DNA from: Flavobacteriia bacterium
GTDB lineage: Bacteria; Bacteroidota; Bacteroidia; Flavobacteriales; Flavobacteriaceae
DNA: 62,630 nucleotides
Direction of reading: 5' to 3'
NCBI GenBank assembly: GCA_018500075.1
Contig: JAHBAN010000048.1
Location: 1-62,630 of the forward strand
The notes under the pieces were generated by a model, which did not search any database, was not told the DNA's origin, and saw only the letters and a program-made list of their open reading frames with translations. Each line of letters opens with the position of its first letter. Position 1 is the stretch's first letter. Shown here piece after piece: positions 8,478 through 17,214 of this stretch. Made by a program: the position numbers and the translations under genes.

Positions 8478-9260
8478 ATGGGAACCGTGTCCAAAGCCCT
8501 GTCATTGCTCAGCTTTTTCAGCCGCTCTCAAAGCCTGATCGGCCTCAGCGAAATGTCTAGACTGACAGGAATGAACAAAACAACAGTGCACCGGATGTTG
8601 AGCGAGTTGCAGTCAGAAGGATTCGTCGAACAGGCCGGCGTTGGCCGCGAATACCGCCTCGGCCCGGCCTTTTTGCGCCTCGCCGCCCTGCGAGAAGCGA
8701 CGGTTCCAATGCGTGATCTGGCCCAAAATCTGGCGGATGATCTGGCGCAAAAGACAGGCGAAACAGCCCATGTCTCGCTCCTGCATGGCGATGTGCTCAG
8801 CACAATCGCCTACGCCTACGCCCATCAACACGGCCTTCAGGTCACAATGGATGATGCCGAAATCCTGCCACTGCACGCGACAAGCTCAGGCCATGTCGTG
8901 CTGGCCTATAGCGATGCGCGCTTTACCAAAGCCGCGCTGGCCGGTCCGCTGAAAGCCTTTTCCACAGGCACAATCACAGACCGCAAACGGCTCACACAGC
9001 TCTTCGCAGAAATCCGCACCCAAGGCTATGCCGAAGCCGTCAGCGCCTTTGAAACCGATGTGCATTCTCACGCCGCACCGCTGTTTGACGCCCAGAAAAA
9101 CTGCATCGGCGCGATGGCCGTCGCCGCCCCCACGGCCCGGATGACCCCGGAGGGGCGCGCCTCTATCCGCGCCGCGCTCCTTGAAGCCGCCCCGCGCCTG
9201 ACGCGCCTGATGGGGGGCTTTCTCCCGGACACATATGTTCAGAAGGCCCCGCCCGCATGA
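8478..9260 (+). CDS. IclR-family transcriptional regulator
   Basis: A 260-residue protein. Residues 1-65 form the winged helix (VSKALSLLSFFSR, then SRLTGMNKTTVHRMLSELQSEGFVEQ) and the remainder is the IclR effector-binding domain, with the usual TSSGHVVLAY region. The start is set at ATG 8478, preceded by AAGAAG; an upstream extension from about 8361 is unlikely because the family begins just before the helix-turn-helix. It is divergent from tctC and coupled by a 4-base overlap to a HAD gene. It is the likely local regulator of both operons, with an unknown carboxylate or amine-derived effector. Confidence 0.92.
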   Translation: MGTVSKALSLLSFFSRSQSLIGLSEMSRLTGMNKTTVHRMLSELQSEGFVEQAGVGREYRLGPAFLRLAALREATVPMRDLAQNLADDLAQKTGETAHVSLLHGDVLSTIAYAYAHQHGLQVTMDDAEILPLHATSSGHVVLAYSDARFTKAALAGPLKAFSTGTITDRKRLTQLFAEIRTQGYAEAVSAFETDVHSHAAPLFDAQKNCIGAMAVAAPTARMTPEGRASIRAALLEAAPRLTRLMGGFLPDTYVQKAPPA

Positions 9261-9928
9261 CCGCTCGCCCGCCCAAAGCCCTGATCCTTGATTTTGGCGG
9301 CGTCATCTCGCGCACGCTGTTTGAAACTCACGACCTGAGCGAGAAAGCCCTTGGCCTGCCTGCCGGCAGCCTCACTTGGCAAGGCCCGTTTGCGCCGGAG
9401 TCCGACCCGCTCTGGCAGGCCATGCAGGCCGACGAAATCACAGAGCGCGCCTATTGGAAGGCCCGCACCAAGGAGGTCGGCCAGCTCCTCGGCGCGGATT
9501 GGAGCGAGATGAGCGACTTTGTGCGCGCTGCCCGCGGGGCCGACCCCGACGCCGTGATCCGCCCCGAGTTTCGCGCCGCCATCGCCGCGTGTAAGGCCGC
9601 CGGCATCCGCCTCGCGGTCCTCTCCAACGAGCTGGATCTGTTCTATGGCGCAGATTTTCGCGAAAAACTGCCCTTCCTCGCCGATTTCGAAGTGATCATC
9701 GATGCGACCTATACAGGCATCCTCAAGCCCGACCCCCGCGCCTATGAAGCGGTGCTCGACGCCCTCGCCCTCCCCGCGAGCGCCTGCGTCTTTGTCGATG
9801 ACCAGATGCGCAACATCAAAGGGGCAGAGGCCCTTGGCCTGCCCGCGGTCCATTTTGACGTGATGGACCCAACCCGAAGCTATTCAGAGGCCCTGCGCCT
9901 CCTTGATCTTGAAAGGACCGCCCCGTGA
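9257..9928 (+). CDS. HAD-family hydrolase (HAD-IA type)
   Basis: A 223-residue HAD protein. Motif I is LDFGGVI, with the nucleophilic Asp but Gly in place of the usual second Asp, a variation seen in several HAD-IA subgroups. Motif II is VLSNE, motif III the Lys in GILKPDPRAYE, and motif IV VFVDDQMRN. It may be a phosphatase or dehalogenase-like enzyme on a small substrate. Start and stop overlap the iclR and aminotransferase genes by 4 bases each, so the three are translated together. A link to the kinase in the divergent operon is possible but unproven. Confidence 0.88.
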   Translation: MTARPPKALILDFGGVISRTLFETHDLSEKALGLPAGSLTWQGPFAPESDPLWQAMQADEITERAYWKARTKEVGQLLGADWSEMSDFVRAARGADPDAVIRPEFRAAIAACKAAGIRLAVLSNELDLFYGADFREKLPFLADFEVIIDATYTGILKPDPRAYEAVLDALALPASACVFVDDQMRNIKGAEALGLPAVHFDVMDPTRSYSEALRLLDLERTAP

Positions 9929-11283
9929 AAGACAGCAATTTCCTCAAAGAAAAAAACGCCCGCTCGCTCTGGCACCCTATGGCCCACCCCGCCGACAGCC
10001 TCGCCAATCCGCCCACAATCGTGACAGGAGCCGCAGGCGTCAGCATCACGGATGTCGACGGTCACACGGTTGTCGACGGTGTCGGCGGGCTGTGGAACGT
10101 CAACCTCGGCTTTTCCTGCCAGCCGATCAAAGACGCGATTGCCGCCCAGCTTGAGCAACTGCCCTATTACTCGACCTTCCGCGGCACAACCAATGACGCG
10201 GTGATCGAGCTGTCCGAGGAGCTGCGCGACTTCTTTGAGCCTGACGGGCTGACGCGGGCCTTTTATACCTCGGGCGGCTCTGACTCCGTCGAAACCGCCC
10301 TGCGCCTTGCGCGCCAGTATCACAAAGTCAAAGGCGAGCCGGCCCGCACCAAATATCTCAGCCTCAAGAAAGGCTATCACGGAACCCACTTCGGCGGCGC
10401 CTCCGTGAACGGCAACGCAAATTTCCGCACTGCTTACGAGCCTCTGCTCGCCGGCTGCTTTCACATCCCCGCGCCCTATCCATACCGCAACCCGTTTCAC
10501 GAAACCGACCCTGAGAGGCTCGCGCAGCTCTGTCTGCAAGCGCTGGAAGACGAAATCGCCTTTCAGGGCGCCGGCACAATCGCCGCCTTTATCATGGAGC
10601 CGGTGCTCGGCGCGGGCGGGGTCATCCCGCCGCACGAAAGCTTCATGCCGGGCGTGCGCGAGATCTGCACACGCAACGGCATCCTGCTCATCGCCGATGA
10701 GGTGATCACCGCCTTTGGCCGCACAGGCTCTTGGTCGGGGTCGCGCCACTGGGGCGTTAAGCCTGATTTCATGTGCACCGCCAAAGCGATCACCAACGGC
10801 TATTTCCCCTTCGGCGCGGTGATGATTGCCGATGAGGTCGTGCAAGTCTTTGAGGGCGACACCACAGGCAAGGCTGCCATCGGCCACGGTTATACCTATT
10901 CGGGCCACCCTGTCGGCGCGGCGGCGGCACTCGCCTGTCTCGCCGAAACACAGCGCCTCAAGGTCAATGAAAACGCCGCCGCCCGCGGCGCAGAGCTTTT
11001 TGCCGGCCTGCAAGCGCTTCAGGCCAAACACGAGATGATCGGCGATGTGCGCGGCGGCCATGGCCTCATGTGCGCGCTGGAGCTTGTGTCAGACCGCGCC
11101 AGCAAAACACCCATCGGCAAAGGCCCAATCGGCACGCTGCAAGAGGTCACATACCAAAACGGCGCAATGGTGCGCGTCTCGGGGCCAAATGTGATCCTCT
11201 CGCCGCCCCTCATCCTCACATCAGCAGATGTGCAAACGATCCTGACAGCGCTTGATGCAGGCTTTGCGGCGGCGGCAGGCTAA
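9925..11283 (+). CDS. Class III PLP-dependent aminotransferase (omega-amino acid:pyruvate type)
   Basis: A full-length 452-residue fold-type I enzyme. The PLP lysine is K287 in CTAKAITNGYFPFGA, the pyridine-binding Asp is D258 in LIADEVITAFGRTG, and the phosphate-binding turn is TSGGSDSVETALRLAR. The N-terminal LWHPMAHP and GLWNVNLG motifs match omega-amino acid:pyruvate, putrescine and taurine-type transaminases. These convert a terminal amine to an aldehyde using pyruvate. Some class III members are phospho-lyases on phosphorylated amino alcohols, which matters because a kinase lies in the same locus. The start is GTG 9925, overlapping the HAD stop. Confidence 0.92.
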   Translation: MKDSNFLKEKNARSLWHPMAHPADSLANPPTIVTGAAGVSITDVDGHTVVDGVGGLWNVNLGFSCQPIKDAIAAQLEQLPYYSTFRGTTNDAVIELSEELRDFFEPDGLTRAFYTSGGSDSVETALRLARQYHKVKGEPARTKYLSLKKGYHGTHFGGASVNGNANFRTAYEPLLAGCFHIPAPYPYRNPFHETDPERLAQLCLQALEDEIAFQGAGTIAAFIMEPVLGAGGVIPPHESFMPGVREICTRNGILLIADEVITAFGRTGSWSGSRHWGVKPDFMCTAKAITNGYFPFGAVMIADEVVQVFEGDTTGKAAIGHGYTYSGHPVGAAAALACLAETQRLKVNENAAARGAELFAGLQALQAKHEMIGDVRGGHGLMCALELVSDRASKTPIGKGPIGTLQEVTYQNGAMVRVSGPNVILSPPLILTSADVQTILTALDAGFAAAAG

Positions 11284-12461
11284 AGCCTGTTCAGAAGCTG
11301 GCGCGTGGGCCAGGCGTCGGCGGGCAGGCCCAGTTTGTCTTGCACATCCTGCACAGCCGCCCGCGTGCCAGCGCCCAAAATGCCATCAATCTTGCCCACA
11401 TCATAGCCTTTGCGCGCCAGCTTCTCCTGCAAGGTTTTCAAGTCAGCCCCCGCAAGCCCCGGCTCGGGCGCGCCCGGATCAAACGCTGCTGCGCCGCCAA
11501 AACGGTTGGCAAAATACGCCGCCGTCAGCACATAGGTAAAGCTCTGGTTCCACTCAAAATAAACCCGAAAATTCGGATAGGCGAGAAAAGCAGGCCCCTT
11601 GCGCCCCTGCGGCAGAATGAGCGAGGCGGGCAGCCCCCCCGCCAACCTGCCATGGCGCGGCCTCACGCCCAGCTTGGCCCAGTCTGACGCCTTCATCTGG
11701 CTGCGCAGCCCGGACTGCGACCAATCCATCTCTTGAGGCACAACCACCTCCTGCAACCAAGGCTCGCCCGCCCGCCAGCCGAGGTGTTTGAGCATCTTGG
11801 CACCGCTCAAAAGCGCGTCGGCGGCCGATGTCTTGAGCAGAATATGCCCGTCCCCGTCGCCATCCACCCCGTTGTCGATGATATCCTGCGGCAGCATCTG
11901 CACCATGCCGATCTCCCCCGCCCAGGCGCCTGTGGTCTGGGTCGGGCTGAAGTCGCCCTGTTTGAAAAGCTCAAGCGCGGCAAAGACTTGCGGACGGAAA
12001 AGCTCCGGGCGGCGGCAGTCGTGGCTGAGCGTCATCAGCGCATTGAGCGTGTTGAAATTGCCCTGAAAGGCGCCATAATCAGTTTCAAACGCCCAAAACG
12101 CCAGCAAAACCCCACGGCTCACGCCATACTCCCGCTCCACGCGGTCAAAAACGCTGTCATAGCGTTTTGCCATGCTGAGGCCCTTGGTCAGCCGGTCATT
12201 TGAAATAAGCCTGCGGGCAAAGCTCGTAAAATCAAGCTGGAAGACGCCCTGCGCGCGGTCTGCCTTGATCACTTTGCCATCACGGCGCACATCGGCAAAA
12301 AAGCTCTCAACCAACCCCGCCTCAAAGCCCTTGGCGCGGGCCTCTTGTTTTGCCTCGCTCACAAAGTCCGAAAAAGGCCCACCACATTTCGCCGCCAAAG
12401 CCTGCGGCCCCCATAGGCTGGCCAAACCCAGCGCCAACATCCCGAAACAGTTACGCATCAT
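11280..12461 (-). CDS. Lytic murein transglycosylase, MltB family, with C-terminal peptidoglycan-binding domain
   Basis: A 393-residue secreted protein. The signal peptide spans about residues 1-23 (ending ALAA). The SLT_2/MltB catalytic domain holds the acid Glu in LLAFWAFETDYG and the following GNFNTLNALMTL. A PG_binding_1 module (LQEKLARKGYDVGKIDGILGAGTRAAV) closes the protein. It cleaves peptidoglycan non-hydrolytically, leaving 1,6-anhydromuramic acid ends. A paralogue with the same architecture lies at about 50-51.3 kb. Its 3' end overlaps the convergent aminotransferase gene by 4 bases. Confidence 0.93.
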   Translation of the reverse strand: MMRNCFGMLALGLASLWGPQALAAKCGGPFSDFVSEAKQEARAKGFEAGLVESFFADVRRDGKVIKADRAQGVFQLDFTSFARRLISNDRLTKGLSMAKRYDSVFDRVEREYGVSRGVLLAFWAFETDYGAFQGNFNTLNALMTLSHDCRRPELFRPQVFAALELFKQGDFSPTQTTGAWAGEIGMVQMLPQDIIDNGVDGDGDGHILLKTSAADALLSGAKMLKHLGWRAGEPWLQEVVVPQEMDWSQSGLRSQMKASDWAKLGVRPRHGRLAGGLPASLILPQGRKGPAFLAYPNFRVYFEWNQSFTYVLTAAYFANRFGGAAAFDPGAPEPGLAGADLKTLQEKLARKGYDVGKIDGILGAGTRAAVQDVQDKLGLPADAWPTRQLLNRL

Positions 12462-12496
12462 ACCCTCTAACCCAAACCAAAGACCCTCGCGGCGGC

Positions 12497-13102
12497 CTAG
12501 CCCGCCTGTTTCAAATCCTCGATCAGCGCATCAATATCGCCACGGCGCTTGTCGAGCATCGAGCCAATCTCGGTGCGCTCGGTCAAGAGCATATTGATGC
12601 CTTCGATATAGAGATTGAAAAACCTGTTGTCGCCCGAGCGGTCCGACACCAGAAAGGTCACTTCAAAAGGGGACTGGCCCTTCAAATAGGCCACAGAGCT
12701 GACTTCATACCACTTTTTGACCTGCTTGACCTCTGTGACCTCAAGACGCCCACCAATAAATTCGCGGAAGCGGCGGCCATATTTGCGCGCCACATAGGTT
12801 TCAAACGCAGCCGAATACGCCCTCTTTTGCGCTGTCGTGGCGCTGCGCCCGTCATTGCCCAAAGTATAGGCCGCAATATAGGATGTGTCCGAATAGCGGG
12901 CAAAGATGCGCTCAAAATCCTGATACATCGCCGCTTCAGAGCGCCCCGAGCCAATCACCGCGTTGATTTCGCCCACCAACCTGTCGACCAGACTGCGCGC
13001 CTCCTCTCTGGAAAAGGCCACAGCCGGCAGTGGAGCCAGGGCAAATCCGGCCAGAGCGGCGGCTATCCTTTTTGTCGCGTCACGCCGTGTTAAAAAACGC
13101 AT
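12497..13102 (-). CDS. mlaC: MlaC-family phospholipid-binding periplasmic protein
   Basis: A 201-residue protein of the MlaC/Ttg2D family. MlaC shuttles phospholipids between the outer-membrane MlaA complex and the inner-membrane MlaFEDB transporter. The N-terminus (FLTRRDATKRIAAALAGFALAPLPAVA) carries a twin-arginine pair and may be Tat-exported. The body shows the FERIFARYSDTSYIAAYTLG and YVARKYG segments typical of the family. The start is ATG 13102, with AGAAGG about 9 bases upstream; a TTG two codons earlier would overlap mlaA. It forms an mlaA-mlaC pair; the ABC components are not in the window. Confidence 0.9.
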   Translation of the reverse strand: MRFLTRRDATKRIAAALAGFALAPLPAVAFSREEARSLVDRLVGEINAVIGSGRSEAAMYQDFERIFARYSDTSYIAAYTLGNDGRSATTAQKRAYSAAFETYVARKYGRRFREFIGGRLEVTEVKQVKKWYEVSSVAYLKGQSPFEVTFLVSDRSGDNRFFNLYIEGINMLLTERTEIGSMLDKRRGDIDALIEDLKQAG

Positions 13103-13104
13103 CC

Positions 13105-13857
13105 TCAAAAACCTTCTGTATTCAGATCAAAGGGGTCAAGCTCCGCCTCGGGCGCGGCTTGACCCAGCTCAAAACGGCGGTTCTGCAAATAGAGCGTTCG
13201 CGCCTGCGCATAGCTGTCGGCACTCTCGTAAAGCACCGAATCGATCATATCGCCAAATGTGCCACGGTCTCCCAGACGCGCCGCCACAGAGGCCCCCGTG
13301 CCATAATACTTCTCGGGGCTTTGCACCATATAGGTCAGCGGGTTGGTGAACAGGTCCACAACCCGTCCAACCGCGTCCCGCTCTGTCGCTGGGCCGATCA
13401 GCGGCAGCTCGACATAAGCGCCCTCGCCAATGCCCCAGACAGAGAGTGTTTCGCCAAAGTCGGCCTTGGCACCATAGAGCTTGAATTCGGACGAGGGGTC
13501 AAACACCCCGCCAATGCCGAGTGTGGTGTTGAGCGCGAAGCGCAGGGTGTTTTGCCCCGCTTCGCCAATCCGGCCCTGCAAAACAGTGTTCACAATCGTG
13601 CCCGGAAGCGACAGGTTTGACGAGAAATTGCTCACCCCCTGCTGCACTGGCTTGGGCACAATGCTCACATAGCCCTTGCCCGCGGGCCGCACGAGCGAGC
13701 GGTCAACCGCCAGATTGAACTGGTGGGTTTTGCGGTTGGTCTGCTCATAAGGATCAAACACAACAGCCGGGTCTAGCCCCGCGTCACGCTTGGTGCAGGC
13801 CGCCGCCAGCCCCAGACTCACAACCATTGCAACAGGTTTCAATAATCCCTTATGCAA
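13105..13857 (-). CDS. mlaA: MlaA (VacJ) outer-membrane lipoprotein
   Basis: This protein is recognised by the VacJ signature DPYEQTNRKTHQFN, followed by conserved blocks (GNTLRFALNTTLGIGGVFD and the ETLSVWGIGEGAYVELPLIGP region). The lipobox is AAAC. The preferred start is TTG 13857: GGGGAG lies just upstream and translation from it gives a compact lipoprotein signal (MHKGLLKPVAMVVSLGLAAAC). Another TTG at 13875 is possible. MlaA removes mislocalised phospholipids from the outer leaflet of the outer membrane and passes them to MlaC, which is encoded 2 bases downstream. It is divergent from the type I secretion genes. Confidence 0.9.
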   Translation of the reverse strand: MHKGLLKPVAMVVSLGLAAACTKRDAGLDPAVVFDPYEQTNRKTHQFNLAVDRSLVRPAGKGYVSIVPKPVQQGVSNFSSNLSLPGTIVNTVLQGRIGEAGQNTLRFALNTTLGIGGVFDPSSEFKLYGAKADFGETLSVWGIGEGAYVELPLIGPATERDAVGRVVDLFTNPLTYMVQSPEKYYGTGASVAARLGDRGTFGDMIDSVLYESADSYAQARTLYLQNRRFELGQAAPEAELDPFDLNTEGF

Positions 13858-14032
13858 AGCAAACTCCCCGTTCAAACCAGTCTTGTTTATCTATGCCATC
13901 CCGAGCGCAAGCCCAAGCGCTCTGCCGCGTTATTGCGAATATGTGGCCGTTTGGAAACAGAACACCGCCTCAAATGCATATTATACGGCGCGATTTGAGA
14001 GTTTCCTAACGGTTTGCGCCTATGAAACGCCT

Positions 14033-15775
14033 ATGAGTCTCGCCCGGATCCCCTTTGGCCTTGAAGAATTGCGCGCCGCGCGGCGTGAGTCGCGTGCCCT
14101 GTTTTGGGCGGCGGGGCTGTTCAGCGGCTTTGTCAATCTGCTCATGCTCACAGGCCCGCTCTATATGCTTCAGGTCTATGACCGTGTTCTCGGCTCCCGC
14201 TCCCAAGCAACGCTGCTGGCGCTCACAGCCCTTGTGGTGTTCCTTTACACAATGATGGCCCTGCTTGATTATGCCCGCGGGCGTGTCATGGCGCGGGTCG
14301 GCGCGCGCTTTCAGGCCCGCCTTGATGGGCGCGTCTTTGATGCGGTGATCCGCAGAAACGCCCGGAGTGGCCAGCCCGAAAGCGCCCTGGCCCTGCGCGA
14401 TCTTGAGGCGGTTCAACGCCTGCTCACCTCCCCCGCGCTCATGGCGCTGTTTGACATCCCCTTTGTCCCGCTGTTCCTCTTCGGGATATTTCTGTTTCAT
14501 GCCTGGCTCGGCTATCTGGCGCTGCTTGGCGGAGGGGTCCTTCTGGGGCTGACCCTGCTCAATCTTGTGATCACCCATGCCCCCCTCACACAGGCAAACC
14601 GCGCCACCGCCCGCGCCGAGGCCCTCGCAGAACAGCTCCGCAGCGAAGCCGAGATCATCGAGGCCATGGGGATGGGCAATGCCGCCTTCACCCGCTGGCA
14701 AGTCGCCCGCAAAGCGGCGCTCACAGAGCATATGCGCGCCGCTGATCTGGGCAGCCTGTTCAGCGCTGCGGGCAAAGCCTTCCGCCTTTTGCTGCAGTCC
14801 GCCATGCTGGGCCTTGGCGCCTATCTCGTGCTGCAAAACCAGCTCACCTCAGGCGCTATGATCGCCAGCTCCATTCTCATGGGCCGCGCCCTTGCCCCGA
14901 TCGAAACAAGTATCGGTCAGTGGCCCCTGTTTGCGCGCGCCCGCAAGGGCTGGCTGGCTCTGGGGGATGTGCTCCAGAGCAGCCCGCCCGCAGCGGCGCG
15001 CATGGCCCTGCCCCGCCCCAAGGCCCGTCTGGACGTGGTCCAAGCCACGATTGTTCCGCCCGGCGCGTCCCAAGCCGCGCTCAAAATGATCACATTCAAA
15101 GTCGAGCCGGGTCAGGCCGTCGGGGTGATCGGCCCATCAGGCGCAGGCAAATCCTCTCTGGCCCGCGCGCTCACGGGCGCTTGGCGTCCCGCCGGGGGCA
15201 AGATCCGGCTTGATGGCGCAACCCTTGATCAATACGACCCAGCCGTCCTGGGCGATCTGATCGGCTATCTGCCCCAGCGCGTCACCCTGTTTGACGGGAC
15301 AATTGCCGAAAATATCGCCCGCCTCTCGCCCAGCCCCGACGCGGCCGCCGTCGTCAAGGCCGCCCAGCGCGCAGACGCCCACGCCATGATCCTCGCCTTG
15401 CCCGAGGGCTATGATACCGTGGTCTGCGCCAGCGGCGGGCGGCTCTCGGGCGGTCAGATCCAGCGGATCGGGCTGGCCCGCGCCATGTATGGCGATCCCG
15501 TTCTTCTGGTGCTCGATGAGCCGAATTCCAACCTCGACCATGACGGCAGCCAAGCGCTCAACCGCGCCATCGCGGGGGTCCGCGCGGCCGGGAAATCAGT
15601 CTTGATCATGGCCCACCGGCCCGCCGCCATCGAACAATGCGACAGCCTTCTGATGCTCAACGAGGGCCGCGTTCTGGGCTTTGGCCCCAAAGACGAGATC
15701 TTGCGCCGCATGGTCCAGAACCACGCCGACATCACATGGCCCACCGGCCCATGGGCCAGCGGAGGCGCAGCATGA
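14033..15775 (+). CDS. Type I secretion ABC transporter (PrtD/HlyB-like, no peptidase domain)
   Basis: A 580-residue fused permease-ATPase. Membrane spans occupy residues 22-290 (FWAAGLFSGFVNLLMLTGPLYMLQVYDRVL is the type I secretion hallmark). The ATPase carries Walker A GPSGAGKSS at 367-375, signature LSGGQ at 471-475 and Walker B LLVLDEP at 491-497. There is no N-terminal C39 domain, as in PrtD. The start is ATG 14033, since earlier in-frame codons encode non-homologous sequence. It overlaps the HlyD gene by 4 bases. It would export an unfolded C-terminally tagged protein; no RTX-type substrate gene adjoins it. Confidence 0.93.
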   Translation: MSLARIPFGLEELRAARRESRALFWAAGLFSGFVNLLMLTGPLYMLQVYDRVLGSRSQATLLALTALVVFLYTMMALLDYARGRVMARVGARFQARLDGRVFDAVIRRNARSGQPESALALRDLEAVQRLLTSPALMALFDIPFVPLFLFGIFLFHAWLGYLALLGGGVLLGLTLLNLVITHAPLTQANRATARAEALAEQLRSEAEIIEAMGMGNAAFTRWQVARKAALTEHMRAADLGSLFSAAGKAFRLLLQSAMLGLGAYLVLQNQLTSGAMIASSILMGRALAPIETSIGQWPLFARARKGWLALGDVLQSSPPAAARMALPRPKARLDVVQATIVPPGASQAALKMITFKVEPGQAVGVIGPSGAGKSSLARALTGAWRPAGGKIRLDGATLDQYDPAVLGDLIGYLPQRVTLFDGTIAENIARLSPSPDAAAVVKAAQRADAHAMILALPEGYDTVVCASGGRLSGGQIQRIGLARAMYGDPVLLVLDEPNSNLDHDGSQALNRAIAGVRAAGKSVLIMAHRPAAIEQCDSLLMLNEGRVLGFGPKDEILRRMVQNHADITWPTGPWASGGAA

Positions 15776-17139
15776 GCATGAGCCAGACCCAAGCGCCCGC
15801 CCGCCCAGACTGCACCGCCCGTGCGGACCCGCGCGGCGAGGCGCGCCGCGCCTGGCCGGCCACGCGGCCCCTGCTTGTCGGCTTCTTCGCTCTCTTTGTG
15901 CTGGTCACAGGCTTTGGCGGCTGGGCAGTCTTCAGCTCTCTCGCGGGCGCGATCGTTGCGCAGGGCCGCGTCGAAGTCGAGCAGAACCGCCAGATTGTTC
16001 AACATCTTGACGGCGGTGTGGTGGCCGACATTCTTGTCAAAGAAGGCGACAGCGTCACAGCCGGACAAACCCTGATCACGCTTGACAGCGCCTCGCTCGG
16101 CTCGCAGATCAGCATCCTACAAAGCCAGCTGTTTGAGCTGATGGCCCGTCGGGCGCGCCTTGAGGCCGAACGTGACACAGCGCCCGCCCTGCGCTTTGAT
16201 CCGGAGCTTGCAGAGCGCGCCAGAACAACGCCCGACATCGCCGATCTGATCGAGGGCCAATCCCGCCTGTTTCACGCCCGCGCCGAAAGCCTCGCCCGCG
16301 CGCGTGACCAGCTCGCCAAACGCCGCGAGCAAATCCGCGACCAGATTCGCGGCATTCAGGCCCAGACAGATGCTCTGGGCCAGCAGATTGCGCTGATCCG
16401 TGAAGAGCTTGACGCTCAAAACAGCCTGCTGGCGCGGGGCCTTGCTCAGGCCTCGCGCGTGCTCTCTCTGCGCCGGGAGAACGCCCGCCTGCTCGGGCAG
16501 ATCGGCGAGCTGCACGCCAGCAAAGCCCAAGCCGAAGGCCGCATAACCGAGCTTGATATCGAAAGCCTGAAACTCACAAGCACCCTGCGCGAAGAGGCGA
16601 TCAGCGCCTTGCGCGATCTGCGCGTGCACGAGCTGGAGCTGCGCGAGCGGCGACAGCACCTCTCCGAGCAACGCACCCGCCTCGCCATTCAGGCCCCCGC
16701 CTCGGGTCTGGTCTATGGCCTCACGGTCACCACCCCCCGCGCCGTGATCCGCGCCGCCGAGCCGATCCTCTATATCGTCCCGCAAGACCGCCCGCTTGTG
16801 ATCGCGGCGCATATCCCCGTTATTCACATCGACAAGGTCTATGCCGGCCAAAGCGTCCACCTGCGTTTTCCCGCCCTCGATCAACGGCGCACCCCCGAGT
16901 TGTCTGGCCGCGTCGTCACGCTCTCCGCCGACAGCTTCGTGGATGAGGCGCGCGGCACAGCCTATTACCGCGCCGAAATCGCGCTTCATCCGGGCGAGCT
17001 TGCCAAGCTCCCCGAGGGCGCCACGCTCGTGCCGGGTATGCCCGCCGAGGCCTTTCTCCTCACATCCGAGCAAAGCCCGATCGACTACCTCGTCAAACCG
17101 GTCTGGGATTATTTCGAGCAGGCCTTCCGCGAGCAATAA
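15772..17139 (+). CDS. Type I secretion membrane-fusion protein (HlyD/PrtE family)
   Basis: A 455-residue adaptor. There is a cytoplasmic N-terminal tail, one membrane span at about 34-56, a lipoyl-like half (IVQHLDGGVVADILVKEGDSVTAGQ), and a long helical hairpin from about 110 to 300 rich in Glu/Arg/Leu. The C-terminal half contains the HlyD rear (IQAPASGLVYGLTV, LVPGMPAEAFL). It bridges the inner-membrane ABC pump to a TolC-type outer-membrane channel, which is not encoded here. The ATG at 15772 overlaps the transporter stop (ATGA), so the pair is translationally coupled. Confidence 0.93.
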   Translation: MSMSQTQAPARPDCTARADPRGEARRAWPATRPLLVGFFALFVLVTGFGGWAVFSSLAGAIVAQGRVEVEQNRQIVQHLDGGVVADILVKEGDSVTAGQTLITLDSASLGSQISILQSQLFELMARRARLEAERDTAPALRFDPELAERARTTPDIADLIEGQSRLFHARAESLARARDQLAKRREQIRDQIRGIQAQTDALGQQIALIREELDAQNSLLARGLAQASRVLSLRRENARLLGQIGELHASKAQAEGRITELDIESLKLTSTLREEAISALRDLRVHELELRERRQHLSEQRTRLAIQAPASGLVYGLTVTTPRAVIRAAEPILYIVPQDRPLVIAAHIPVIHIDKVYAGQSVHLRFPALDQRRTPELSGRVVTLSADSFVDEARGTAYYRAEIALHPGELAKLPEGATLVPGMPAEAFLLTSEQSPIDYLVKPVWDYFEQAFREQ

Positions 17140-17214
17140 GGTCGCTTTTGCCGTATCGGCGCGGCGCATTTCCCGCTAGCCTCGCCCCGACTCGCCAATT
17201 TCAGGAGACCCGCG

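Noticed and set aside
13790..14032. N-terminal extension of the type I secretion ABC protein
   Set aside because: The frame is open upstream but overlaps the divergent mlaA gene and its promoter. The family starts near ATG 14033.
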